64,000 nt of DNA from Hyphomicrobiales bacterium (GCA_027484655.1 JAIXSM010000003.1:1-64000); one strand, 5' to 3'. Counted from the first letter of the stretch, positions 1 through 9,116 are shown. Numbers and translations are program-made. The notes: a model not told the origin generated them from the sequence alone.

Positions 1-188
1 AACAGCGAAACTCGCCGCCCTGATCGATCAATGACCAATCAGGTTGAAAACGCCCCGAGAAGCTCGAGAAGTCCGAAGCAACCGCGCCGCATCGCAGCAG
101 CGTCGCCGTCGGTGAGCGGGTTCTAGTCGCCTTCCCGAACCTTTGCAAGGACAAATTTCGCCTGCGACGTTTTTGGCCGCGCGAGCCC

Positions 189-213
189 GGAACCCAAAGG
201 CTTCGCCCACGTT
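189..213 (+). promoter_or_regulatory. Putative EcfG (general stress sigma) promoter upstream of response regulator
   Basis: GGAAC (189-193) - 16 nt - CGTT (210-213), matching the alphaproteobacterial EcfG consensus GGAAC-N16/17-CGTT. Confidence 0.6.
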
Positions 214-275
214 GTCGGCCGGTCGCAACCAGCGGCAACGTCACCGAAAACGACAACGAAAGCGCGCCATTACCC

Positions 276-707
276 ATGTCATTCAGTCATGCGCTCCCCT
301 TGAGACCGAGGATCATGGTCTGCGAGGATGAACCCCTGCTCGCAGCCGATCTTTGCGACAAGCTGCAGGCGAAGGGCTTTTACGTCGTCGGCCCCTTCGG
401 ATTCCAGCGGGACGCCATCCGGGCGCTTGAGCTGGAGCCCGTCGATGGCGTGATCCTCGATGTGGAGCTCGCCGATGGCGCCAGCACGCGCCTGGCCGGC
501 CTGCTGCAGGACGGCGGTATCCCGTTCATCGTCGTTTCCGGGCTCACGACCCCTGCCCCGCCACCCGAGTTCGCGAATGTCGAATGGCTGCTCAAGCCCG
601 CAGAGATGTCACGGGTTTTCGCCTTTTGCGATGGAGTGGGACGGCTTTCCCACGCCACGCCCCCGTCCCTGCGCCGGCCCTGGGAAGGCTCCCGCCCAGC
701 GCCCTGA
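276..707 (+). CDS. Single-domain response regulator (receiver)
   Basis: MVCEDEPLLAADLCDKLQAKGF...VDGVILDVELADG receiver motif; start may be 276 or 315. Confidence 0.8.
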   Translation: MSFSHALPLRPRIMVCEDEPLLAADLCDKLQAKGFYVVGPFGFQRDAIRALELEPVDGVILDVELADGASTRLAGLLQDGGIPFIVVSGLTTPAPPPEFANVEWLLKPAEMSRVFAFCDGVGRLSHATPPSLRRPWEGSRPAP

Positions 708-714
708 TCGCGGC

Positions 715-739
715 GGAACAATCACTTGCGCGCGCCGTT
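715..739 (+). promoter_or_regulatory. Putative EcfG promoter upstream of CsbD gene
   Basis: GGAAC (715-719) - 16 nt - CGTT (736-739). Confidence 0.65.
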
Positions 740-816
740 GTATTTGGCGTTGCGCAGGGGCTCTGCGCAGACGCTCAGGGCGCCACAGCACGCCAGAGCA
801 ACAGCGGGAGGCCGCC

Positions 817-1002
817 ATGACCATCGACAAGGACAGGGTTCAAGGGTCAATCGACCAGACCAAGGGCCACATCAAGGAGGCCGTTGGAAAGCTCACCGGC
901 GACGAGAAGCTGCGCGCGGAAGGCAAGATCGATACGGCCAAGGGCAAGATCCAGAGCGCCATTGGCGGTCTGAAGGATGCGCTGCGCGGGAAGCGGAGCT
1001 AG
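817..1002 (+). CDS. CsbD family stress protein
   Basis: MTIDKDRVQGSIDQTKGHIKEAVGKLTGDEKLRAEGKIDTAKGKIQ, typical CsbD; internal start of ORF 460-1002. Confidence 0.9.
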   Translation: MTIDKDRVQGSIDQTKGHIKEAVGKLTGDEKLRAEGKIDTAKGKIQSAIGGLKDALRGKRS

Positions 1003-1055
1003 AGCGGAAACCGACCTGACTGCATCAGGTCGTCCGCTCTGGCTTCTTGTCTTTT
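1001..1055 (+). terminator. Rho-independent terminator candidate after CsbD
   Basis: AGAGCGGA..CGACCTGA-ctgca-TCAGGTCG-TCCGCTCT followed by a T-rich tract. Confidence 0.6.
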
Positions 1056-1142
1056 ACGCGTTGTCTTGCGCCCGACCGGCATCCACTTGGACGGAAAACT
1101 CTCAAACGCCGCAGTGACCGCGGCGTTCTCTCCCATGGCGGA

Positions 1143-2366
1143 TCAGCGGATGTGGACGAGTTTGTAGAGCCCCACATCGATGGTGCGAACGCGGAACCCC
1201 GCCTCGCAGTAGCAGAGGTAGTACTCCCACAGGCGCCGGAACCGGGCGTCGAAGCCCTGAGCGGCGATCTGCGGCCAGGCCAGCAGCATCCGCCGACGCC
1301 ACTCCGCGAGGGTCAGCGCGTAACCATCGGCGAAGCACTCGGTCTCGACGATCTGGAGCCCGGCCTTCCGCGCGCTCTCGGCGAGGATTGTCTTGGATGG
1401 CAGCATCCCGCCCGGAAACACATAGCGCTGGATGAAGTCGGCCGCGCGGCGATACGCGTCGAACCGGTCGTCAGCGATAGTGATCGCCTGCAGCACCGCG
1501 CAGCCGCCGCGCTTCAGGCGATCGCTGATGACGCCGAAGTATTGCGGCCAGTAGCGCTCACCGACCGCCTCGATCATCTCAACCGAAACGATGCGGTCGA
1601 AATCGCCGCGCACGTCGCGGTAATCCTCCAGGCGCAGGTCGAGGCGGTCCGCCAGTCCGTCGGCTTCGCCCGCCCGTTGCGCCCACTGAAGCTGCGACGG
1701 AGAGAGCGTCAGCCCGGTGACATGAGCGTCGCGCTTGGCGAGAGAGCGGGCCAGCCCGCCCCAGCCGCAGCCGATCTCGAGGATCTTTTCGCCGCCGGAC
1801 ACCTCCAGCATGTCGGCGATGCGCGCAAGCTTGGCCCGCTGCGCCTCTTCGAGCGTATCCTGCGGGCTGCGGTACAGCGCGGCAGAGTACATCATGCTCT
1901 CGTCGAGCCAGAACTTGTAGAAATCGTTGCCGAGGTCGTAGTGCGCCTCGATGTTGCGCCGGCTGCCGCGCTTCGTGTTGGCGCGCAAAAGGTGGAGTAT
2001 GCGGTTGGCCACCCGTGCGAGAAAACCGCCGCTGATCGCGGGATCCAGCGTCTCAGCGTTGCGCGCGGCCAGTTCGATGACGGCGGTCAGATCCGGGGTC
2101 GACCAGTCGCCGTCCATGTAGGATTCTGCGAAGGCCACGTCGCCGCCAATCATCAGACGACGGATCGGCCGCCAACGATGAAGGATGACCGTCGCCTCAG
2201 GCCCCGCAGTCGCCCCATGGTGCAGAATGCGCCCACCAGACGGCGTGACAACGGTCAGTCCGCCGCAGCGGATCCGCGCGATGAGCGGGCGAAGCACGGC
2301 GGCGAACGCCTCCTCGGCCCCGCCGCTGCTCCCTTCCCGCAAGCCTTCGTTCGACTCCCTCCCCAT
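1143..2366 (-). CDS. Cyclopropane-fatty-acyl-phospholipid synthase family methyltransferase
   Basis: EAHYDLGNDFYKFWLDESMMYSAA..., ILEIGCGWGGLA SAM motif. Confidence 0.92.
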   Translation of the reverse strand: MGRESNEGLREGSSGGAEEAFAAVLRPLIARIRCGGLTVVTPSGGRILHHGATAGPEATVILHRWRPIRRLMIGGDVAFAESYMDGDWSTPDLTAVIELAARNAETLDPAISGGFLARVANRILHLLRANTKRGSRRNIEAHYDLGNDFYKFWLDESMMYSAALYRSPQDTLEEAQRAKLARIADMLEVSGGEKILEIGCGWGGLARSLAKRDAHVTGLTLSPSQLQWAQRAGEADGLADRLDLRLEDYRDVRGDFDRIVSVEMIEAVGERYWPQYFGVISDRLKRGGCAVLQAITIADDRFDAYRRAADFIQRYVFPGGMLPSKTILAESARKAGLQIVETECFADGYALTLAEWRRRMLLAWPQIAAQGFDARFRRLWEYYLCYCEAGFRVRTIDVGLYKLVHIR

Positions 2367-2375
2367 ACATACACC

Positions 2376-3149
2376 TCAACTTTCCAAACGCGGAGCCACC
2401 GTCGCCGGCCGCTCGGGCGGCGACGGTCTCGGGTGCAAGCGAACGCCCTTGAGCCAAATCTTGAGAGCCTCCCAGTGGATGCCGCCAATCACCTTCAACG
2501 CCATAAGCGGATGGGTGAACAGCGCGCGCAAGAGAGACCCGTCGGTGAGCGGTATACGCCTCGCGGTATGCACAGCCGCGATCAAGGAGCCCTGCGCGTC
2601 GCTGGCGTTAATGGCGACCGTGACGGTATCCCCCGGCGGCGCCAGACGAAAATCGTATGTGAGATCCATGCCGGCGAAGGGTGAGACATAAAACGTCTTC
2701 GCACAAGCGCTGCGGACCAGCCCAGCGCCGGACGCGCCAAGCACATAGGAATGGCGCTCACCGAACGTGTTGTTGACCTCGCAAACCACGCCCAGCAGCT
2801 CGCCGCTCGCGCGGTGGCAGAAGTAGACATTCAACGGGTTGAATGCGTAGCCCAAGATGCGCGGGATTGTCAGAAGGCGCACCGCGCCACCGTCCGGCGA
2901 AAGGCCGCCCTCCACAAGAAGCGCCTCCACCTGGGACTTGAGAGATCCTTCACCTGAGTGACCGTAGTCCCGGTCGCGGAAGGAAAAGAGGTTGAACCTG
3001 TTGCGCGAGAACAGGCGAAGGCCGCGATCCAGCTCGTCCAGCTCGTCGAGATCGATCAGCAGCGAAAAAATTCCATACCGCAAACGGTGGCGCCGCGGGC
3101 GCATCCGCCTGTGCATAACCGACCCGGCGTAGATCGCCGAACCCTGCAT
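2376..3149 (-). CDS. DUF1365 domain-containing protein
   Basis: YAGSVMHRRMRPRRHRLRYGIFSLLIDLDEL...PRILGYAFNPLNVYFCH. Confidence 0.92.
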   Translation of the reverse strand: MQGSAIYAGSVMHRRMRPRRHRLRYGIFSLLIDLDELDELDRGLRLFSRNRFNLFSFRDRDYGHSGEGSLKSQVEALLVEGGLSPDGGAVRLLTIPRILGYAFNPLNVYFCHRASGELLGVVCEVNNTFGERHSYVLGASGAGLVRSACAKTFYVSPFAGMDLTYDFRLAPPGDTVTVAINASDAQGSLIAAVHTARRIPLTDGSLLRALFTHPLMALKVIGGIHWEALKIWLKGVRLHPRPSPPERPATVAPRLES

Positions 3150-4495
3150 CAGGCAAGCTCCGCGCCGGCGACCACCGGCGGAGGTCCGACAAACACGCGG
3201 CTCGATTCACCCGGCACGAGCCATGGCCGCCGGACGCCGCCCAACGCCTCGGCGACAGCAAGGCCCGATTGGAGACCATCCTCGTGGAAGCCAGCGCCCA
3301 TCCAAGCTCCGCAGAACCAAGTGTTTCGTCGGCCCTGAAGAGACCAGACCTGCGGCTGCGCGGCAAGTGCGCGCGAGTCGAACAAGGGATGTTCGTAGGG
3401 GATTTCCCGGATGATCGCTTCGTCCCGCGGCGCCCGCACGCTGTTGAGCGACACGAAGACATCCTCCCGCAGGGGGAGGCCCTGCAGACGGTTCATCCAG
3501 TAGGTGATGGACGGGGGGCGCTTGTCCGCGCCACCGTCGGCGATGTAGTTCCAGCTCGACCATACCGAGCGGCGCATTGGCATAAGGCGCTGATCGGTGT
3601 GGAGAACCGCCAGGTTCTTCGAGTACTTGAACGCGCCAAGAACGCGCTCCTCCTCCGCATCCGCGTCGCCGAGCATGGCCAGCGACTGGTCGGCGTGGGT
3701 GGCCAGCACCACGTGGTCGAACGTGTCCGACCCGCCGAGGCCGTCGAACACTGTCACGCCTCCGTCTTCGCCGCGACGGATTTCGCGCACCGGCGTCGCA
3801 AGGCGCACATCCTCGCCGATCATACGGGCGAGCATCTCCACATAGACCCTGCTGCCGCCGTCCACGGTGCGCCACTGCGGCCGGTCGCCCAGCTCGAGAA
3901 GCTTGTGGTTCTGGCAGAAACGAATGAAGGCGGCGGCCGGGTAATCACCGACCCGACCCGCGGGCGTCGACCAGATCGCGGCGGCCATGGGATACAGGTG
4001 AAGCTCACGGAAAGCCTGCGAATAACCGCCACGGTCGAGATATTCGTCGAGCGTGATCTCACCGATGTCCTGCGTCTGGGCCCGAGCAGCGCGGTAGAAC
4101 CGCACGAGGCTCGACAGCATCGACCAGAAACGCGGACGCAACGCATTGCGCCGTTGGGCGAAAACCCCGCCGATGCCGGATCCGCAATACTCCAGTCCGC
4201 CGCCGTCGAGCGAAACCGAGAACGACATGTCCGAATGCTTCGTCGGGACGCCAAGATGGTCGAACATGGCGACCAGATTTGGATACGTGTCTTCGTTGTA
4301 GACGATGAAGCCTGTATCCACGGGGGTCCGCATACCACCGAGATCGACGGTAAGCGTGTTGCTGTGGCCGCCAAGGCGCGGGCCGGACTCGTAGAGGGTC
4401 ACGCGGTGCCGGGTGGCGAGGAGCCATGCGGCGGAAAGGCCGGTAATGCCGGAGCCGATCACGGCGATCCGGAGCGGCCGGGGGACGAAATTCAC
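3149..4495 (-). CDS. FAD-dependent oxidoreductase (amine oxidase-like)
   Basis: IAVIGSGITGLSAAWLLATRHRVTLYESGPRLGGHSNT Rossmann FAD motif. Confidence 0.92.
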   Translation of the reverse strand: MNFVPRPLRIAVIGSGITGLSAAWLLATRHRVTLYESGPRLGGHSNTLTVDLGGMRTPVDTGFIVYNEDTYPNLVAMFDHLGVPTKHSDMSFSVSLDGGGLEYCGSGIGGVFAQRRNALRPRFWSMLSSLVRFYRAARAQTQDIGEITLDEYLDRGGYSQAFRELHLYPMAAAIWSTPAGRVGDYPAAAFIRFCQNHKLLELGDRPQWRTVDGGSRVYVEMLARMIGEDVRLATPVREIRRGEDGGVTVFDGLGGSDTFDHVVLATHADQSLAMLGDADAEEERVLGAFKYSKNLAVLHTDQRLMPMRRSVWSSWNYIADGGADKRPPSITYWMNRLQGLPLREDVFVSLNSVRAPRDEAIIREIPYEHPLFDSRALAAQPQVWSLQGRRNTWFCGAWMGAGFHEDGLQSGLAVAEALGGVRRPWLVPGESSRVFVGPPPVVAGAELA

Positions 4496-4556
4496 GTGGA
4501 CCTCATGGGGAACGTTGCGCGGCCCGTCGCGACCGCTCCCGAGTCACGACCGGAGA

Positions 4557-4585
4557 ATTTACGCCAGCTGAACCCAAACAGATCA
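4557..4585 (-). promoter_or_regulatory. Putative sigmaE (RpoE/ChrR-type) promoter for FAD oxidoreductase operon
   Basis: Minus strand TGATCT-N18-TAAAT (consensus TGATCC-N18-TAAGA). Confidence 0.55.
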
Positions 4586-4597
4586 CACGCGCGGGCG

Positions 4598-4626
4598 TGA
4601 TCCGCAATGCTACTCGCGTCGTACAG
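4598..4626 (+). promoter_or_regulatory. Putative sigmaE (RpoE/ChrR-type) promoter for DUF1295 gene
   Basis: TGATCC-N18-TACAG. Confidence 0.55.
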
Positions 4627-4681
4627 CATCATGACTGCAAATCGTTCGTCGCGCATCTCCGCTAAACCAAGGGTTCGGGAC

Positions 4682-5497
4682 ATGATCGCGCCCATTCTGA
4701 TAGCAGCCGTTTTCATGAGTGTGGCCATGGCCTTGGCGTGGGCCATCCAGCGACGGACGGACAATTCCGGCTGGATCGACGCAACGTGGTCGTTCGCAGT
4801 GGGCGCGTGCGCGTTCGGCCTGGCGCTGACATCTTCCGGCGACGGCGGACGCCAGTTCCTCGTGGCGACGCTGGTCGGGCTCTGGTCCCTGCGGCTCGGC
4901 GGCTACATCGCTGCGCGCAGCGCCGGCGCGGGCGAGGATCCCCGTTATGCGTGGCTCATGAGGGAATGGGGCGCGGACGCGGGGAAGCAACTTTTCAAGT
5001 TTCTGCAGGTGCAGGCGATCGCGGGCCTTGTGCTCGCTCTTTCCGTTTACGCCGCGGCGATGAACCCCGCCCCCGGCTTGCGCGTCCTCGACTTCGCTGG
5101 CGCGGCGGTGTTCGTGATCGCGCTCGTGGGAGCGGCCATCTCCGATGAACAACTCCGCCGCTTCCGGGCCAATCCTGCGAACAAGGGCAAGGTGTGCGAC
5201 GTTGGGCTCTGGGGCCTCTCGCGTCACCCGAACTACTTTTTCGAGTGGCTTGGTTGGGTTGCTTTCCCGCTGATCGCCCTCGCCGGCGGGAACCTCTGGG
5301 GCGCCCTCGCCTTCGCGGCGCCGGCGCTGATGTACGTCCTACTCGCCCATGTTTCCGGCATACCGCCGCTGGAAGCCCACATGGAACGCTCACGCGGCGC
5401 CGCATTCGCTGCTTACAAGGCGCGGGTCAACGCCTTCTTCCCGGGGCCAGCGCGCAAGGCCACGGGCGCGCCCCCGGATCACGCAAACACCGTGTGA
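4682..5497 (+). CDS. DUF1295 / steroid 5-alpha-reductase-like membrane protein
   Basis: GLWGLSRHPNYFFEWLGWVAF motif; multiple TM segments; start chosen downstream of the putative promoter. Confidence 0.88.
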   Translation: MIAPILIAAVFMSVAMALAWAIQRRTDNSGWIDATWSFAVGACAFGLALTSSGDGGRQFLVATLVGLWSLRLGGYIAARSAGAGEDPRYAWLMREWGADAGKQLFKFLQVQAIAGLVLALSVYAAAMNPAPGLRVLDFAGAAVFVIALVGAAISDEQLRRFRANPANKGKVCDVGLWGLSRHPNYFFEWLGWVAFPLIALAGGNLWGALAFAAPALMYVLLAHVSGIPPLEAHMERSRGAAFAAYKARVNAFFPGPARKATGAPPDHANTV

Positions 5498-5522
5498 TCG
5501 TCATCACTGGAGCCAGACGAAA

Positions 5523-6551
5523 ATGAACATGATCGCCGCGGCTGCCCGGTTCGCCGAGCGCGCGCCCATTCCGGACGCGCTCACCCTGCGCGCCATAGAC
5601 TACCTCTGCGGCCGCACGAGCCGCTCGTTGCGCGAGCCCGCGCCGGACGCCGACGCCGCTTTCGCGCGCGACATGGCCAGCTTCGCCATCGCCGAGCACA
5701 CGAAGGCCGCGAACGATCAGCATTACGAGCTTCCGCCCGCATTCTTCGGCCTCGTTCTGGGTCCGCGCCGCAAGTACTCAAGCTGCCTGTACACCGGCGG
5801 CGCACAGACCCTCGCCGTGGCGGAGGACCGCGCCCTGGAGGAAACCATTGCGCACGCGGCGCTCGAAGACGGCGCCCGCATTCTTGAACTGGGATGCGGC
5901 TGGGGCTCGCTCACGCTCGCCATGGCGGAACGCTTTCCGCGCGCCTCCATCACGGCGGTGTCGAACTCGCATTCCCAACGCGCCCACATCATGGAGCAGG
6001 CGCGCGTGCGTGGCTTGGGCAACGTGGAGGTCATCACGGCCGACATGAACGCCTTCGAACCTGCGGGAACGTTTGATCGCGTCGTCTCTGTGGAAATGTT
6101 CGAGCATATGTCGAACTGGCGCGAACTGTTGTCACGGGTGCGCGGGTGGTTGTCGCCCGACGGCCGCTTGTTCATGCACGTGTTCAGCCACCGCACCCAG
6201 CCTTATCGCTTCAACGTGAACGATCAGGCGGACTGGATCGCCCAGCACTTCTTCACGGGCGGAATCATGCCCAGCCATGCGCTCATTCGCCAGTTCAGCG
6301 ACCTCTTCGAGGTGGAGGAAGATTGGCGGTGGAGCGGCGAGCACTATCGCCTCACCGCCATGGACTGGCTGGAAAACTTCGACGCGAACGCGGATCAGAT
6401 CGCGCAGCTCATGCGCGAGACTTATGGACCTGACGCATCGGTGTGGACGCGCCGCTGGCGGCTGTTCTTCCTCGCGACTGCGGGGCTGTTCGGGTACGGC
6501 GGCGGCGATGAATGGGGCGTCAGCCATTACCGGCTGCGGCCGGTGGCCTGA
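5523..6551 (+). CDS. CFA-synthase-like SAM-dependent methyltransferase (second copy, divergent type)
   Basis: HYELPPAFFGLVLGPRRKYSSCLY...ILELGCGWGSLTLAMAERFP. Confidence 0.88.
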   Translation: MNMIAAAARFAERAPIPDALTLRAIDYLCGRTSRSLREPAPDADAAFARDMASFAIAEHTKAANDQHYELPPAFFGLVLGPRRKYSSCLYTGGAQTLAVAEDRALEETIAHAALEDGARILELGCGWGSLTLAMAERFPRASITAVSNSHSQRAHIMEQARVRGLGNVEVITADMNAFEPAGTFDRVVSVEMFEHMSNWRELLSRVRGWLSPDGRLFMHVFSHRTQPYRFNVNDQADWIAQHFFTGGIMPSHALIRQFSDLFEVEEDWRWSGEHYRLTAMDWLENFDANADQIAQLMRETYGPDASVWTRRWRLFFLATAGLFGYGGGDEWGVSHYRLRPVA

Positions 6552-6570
6552 ACCACCCGAAACAAACTAA

Positions 6571-6600
6571 AAAAGGCGGCGTGGAAGCGCCGCCTTAATT
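6571..6600. terminator. Bidirectional terminator candidate between convergent genes
   Basis: AAGGCGGCG-tggaag-CGCCGCCTT, A-rich left and TTAATT right. Confidence 0.7.
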
Positions 6601-6638
6601 GCATTCAAGCCCGCCCTCGTTCAGGGGCTGGCAGGGCG

Positions 6639-7049
6639 TCAGGGACCGTTCGTGACCGCCCGCGCGATGAGGTAGCCCGCGGTGGCGCTGGCGGACGTTA
6701 GAAACGCGCCCCAAGCCATATCGATCACCGTCAGCGTGGTCGTCCACGCCTTCAGGGTCGCGTGGTTTGTCAGATCATAAGTGCCGTAGCAGACGAGGCC
6801 CAGAAAAGCCCCGTACATCAGCGCCGACGTCCACTTGCCTGAACTCGCGGCCGGAGCCACAGCGAAAACGACGATCGCCGCCACATAGAGGAAGTAGAAA
6901 ACGGCGGCGGGCGCAAGGCGGAATCCGTCGAGAAGAATGTCGCCCAGGATCGGCCGATAGAGAAGTTTGCCCATTGTGCTCAGCCACACGGCGTCAATAA
7001 CGAGCATGACAACGCCGGTCCCGAGGTAGGACACCAGCCAGAATTTCAT
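6639..7049 (-). CDS. DUF2177 family membrane protein
   Basis: MKFWLVSYLGTGVVMLVIDAVWLSTMGKLLYRPILGDILLDGFRLAPAAVFYFLYV...YDLTNHATLKAW. Confidence 0.92.
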   Translation of the reverse strand: MKFWLVSYLGTGVVMLVIDAVWLSTMGKLLYRPILGDILLDGFRLAPAAVFYFLYVAAIVVFAVAPAASSGKWTSALMYGAFLGLVCYGTYDLTNHATLKAWTTTLTVIDMAWGAFLTSASATAGYLIARAVTNGP

Positions 7050-7072
7050 TGGTTTGCTCCGGATCATGCTTC

Positions 7073-7101
7073 TTTTACGACCTCGCTGGCGATGCGGATC
7101 A
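7073..7101 (-). promoter_or_regulatory. Putative sigmaE (RpoE/ChrR-type) promoter for DUF2177 gene
   Basis: Minus strand TGATCC-N18-TAAAA. Confidence 0.6.
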
Positions 7102-7300
7102 AATGGAAGGCGCGAGAGTTGCGGGCATGGGCGCCGCGTTCCTGCCCGGACATCCATTAGCGCCGCCAATGGCGTCATAACCAACTGTTTCTGTTTTTGT
7201 TCAGGTTATGGGCGCCCTTATTGCGGCCTCGGTCTCGAGCCCAAGCGCCAGATCACAGCCCGGCGCCGCCGCTGAGCGCATGCAGGTGTTGACCGTGTAA

Positions 7301-8434
7301 TCAGCCGCCGCACACAGCCCGCGCCTGATCCAGTAGCGCGCCGCCGTTGAGCCCGTCGAGCAGCGAGAAATGGTTCGCGCCCGCCACGACAAGCGGCGCC
7401 GGTGCGCCCCACAGGCGCGCAAGCTCTGCGCTTTGACGCTTGAACTCGTCGCTTTCGGCGCCGCCCACCACCAGCGCTACGCGCACACCGGCGCGCGGAC
7501 GCAGCCACATGGGCGACAGGCGCGCGGCGTCGTCCGCGCAAGCAAGTCCGAGAATAGCCCCCATGGGCAAATGCATCAGCGGCTCAAGGTCGAGCACGCC
7601 CGATAGCGGATGCGCCGAGACGAGCGGCGGCGCGTGCGGATCGCAGGCCATCATCGCTGCTAGGTGCCCGCCCGCCGAGTGCCCGCAGACATGCATACGT
7701 CCGGCGTCGATGGCGAGGTTGTCCGCCTCCCGCGCGAGAAAACACAGCGCGGCGCGCACCTGCGCGACGATCTGCGCCAGCGGCGTTTCCGGCGCCAGCC
7801 CGTAGTCGATATTCGCCACCGCGTAACCAGCCGCCAGCATTCCGGCGCAGAACTGGGCGTGCTGATCCTTGCTGGAGGCCTGCCAGTAACCGCCGTGGAT
7901 GAACACCCACACAGGCGGACGCTCCGCGCCCTGCGGGCGGTACAGATCCAGCGTCTGGTCGCGCGCGGGGCCATAGGCGATATCCAGCCCGCCGCCGAGC
8001 CGGGCGCGCGCGGCTGCGCCGTCGCGGGTCCAGGCCGCGAACACGGCGCCCATGTCGGGAACCTGCCCGCGCGGGCTCATCTGCCCCGCAAGCTGGGCGG
8101 GCGCGTAGCCGCGATACACGGGCTCAGCGGAGGGAGCCGACGCCGGCCGCGCATGGATGCGCACGCGGACCTCGTCAGCCTGCGCGCGCTCCACACGCAC
8201 CGGGGGGCGGAAGCCTGCGAAAATCTCCCGACGCGCCCGGTCCACCTCGCGGCGGGCGGGGTGGATGGCGGCCGGATCCGGACCGGCCCAGACCATCTGC
8301 GTCATGGTCCCCGGCGCAGCGCCTGCGGGGGCCAGAGCGGCGGCGGCCTTGGAGAGGGCGAGAGCCAGCGCCCCGACGTCGCCGCCGACGGCGAGTCCCT
8401 CAACCACAATCACATCAGAGCCCGACCCAGCCAT
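7301..8434 (-). CDS. Rid-like N-terminal domain fused to alpha/beta hydrolase (kynurenine formamidase-like)
   Basis: N-term GGDVGALALALSKAAAALAPAGAAPGTMTQMVWAG...RREIFAGFRPPVRV (Rid-like); C-term VFIHGGYWQASSKDQ...HVCGHSAGGHLA (HGG-W and GHSAGG motifs). Confidence 0.75.
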   Translation of the reverse strand: MAGSGSDVIVVEGLAVGGDVGALALALSKAAAALAPAGAAPGTMTQMVWAGPDPAAIHPARREVDRARREIFAGFRPPVRVERAQADEVRVRIHARPASAPSAEPVYRGYAPAQLAGQMSPRGQVPDMGAVFAAWTRDGAAARARLGGGLDIAYGPARDQTLDLYRPQGAERPPVWVFIHGGYWQASSKDQHAQFCAGMLAAGYAVANIDYGLAPETPLAQIVAQVRAALCFLAREADNLAIDAGRMHVCGHSAGGHLAAMMACDPHAPPLVSAHPLSGVLDLEPLMHLPMGAILGLACADDAARLSPMWLRPRAGVRVALVVGGAESDEFKRQSAELARLWGAPAPLVVAGANHFSLLDGLNGGALLDQARAVCGG

Positions 8435-9116
8435 TGACCTTGCTCCTGTCCCGGTCGAGATCGAACGGCCCGCCGGTCCACACAATCCGCCCTTTCTCGA
8501 TCACCGCGTGGCGGTTTGCGAGCCGACGCAGCACATCGATGTTCTTGTCGACCACGAGGATCGATTGCTTCTGCTGCTTGAGGGCCGCCAGACAACTCCA
8601 GATCTCGGCGCGGATGACCGGCGCCAGGCCCTCTGTCGCCTCGTCCAGGATCAGCAGCAGCGGATTGGTCATCAGCGCGCGGCCAATGGCCAGCATTTGC
8701 TGCTCACCGCCCGAGAGCGTGCGCGCCCACTGGTTCTGGCGCTCGCCGAGCCGGGGAAAAAGCGCGTACACCCGCTCCAGAGTCCAGGGCTCCGCGCGGG
8801 CGAAGCGATTGGCCGCTGTGGCCACGAGATTTTCCCGCACGGTGAGCGTGGGGAAGATCTGCCGCCCCTCCGGCACGAGGCCGACGCCCAAGCGCGCCAC
8901 GGCCTCCGGCATGCGGCCGGTGATGTCGCGCCCCTGAAAGCGCACGCGCCCGGCCTGCGCCGGCACAAGGCCCATGATGGTCTTGATCGTCGTGGTCTTG
9001 CCCATGCCGTTTCGCCCGAGCAAGGTCGCGACCTCGCCCTCGGGGATCTCGAACGACACGTCGAACAGCACCTGGCTAGACCCGTACGAGGCCTGCAGGT
9101 TGGAAACCTCCAGCAT
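8415..9116 (-). CDS. livF: Branched-chain amino acid-type ABC transporter ATPase
   Basis: MLEVSNLQASYGSSQVLFDVSFEIPEGEVATLLGRNGMGKTTT, LSGGEQQMLAIGRAL. Confidence 0.92.
   Translation of the reverse strand: MLEVSNLQASYGSSQVLFDVSFEIPEGEVATLLGRNGMGKTTTIKTIMGLVPAQAGRVRFQGRDITGRMPEAVARLGVGLVPEGRQIFPTLTVRENLVATAANRFARAEPWTLERVYALFPRLGERQNQWARTLSGGEQQMLAIGRALMTNPLLLILDEATEGLAPVIRAEIWSCLAALKQQKQSILVVDKNIDVLRRLANRHAVIEKGRIVWTGGPFDLDRDRSKVNGWVGL

Noticed and set aside
28-331. Short ORFs at the left edge of the window
   Set aside because: No recognisable domains and overlap with the promoter region of the response regulator; cannot be supported
1047-2684. 545-aa plus-strand ORF
   Set aside because: Shadow ORF antisense to the CFA-like methyltransferase and DUF1365 genes; composition typical of high-GC antisense frames, no domain recognised
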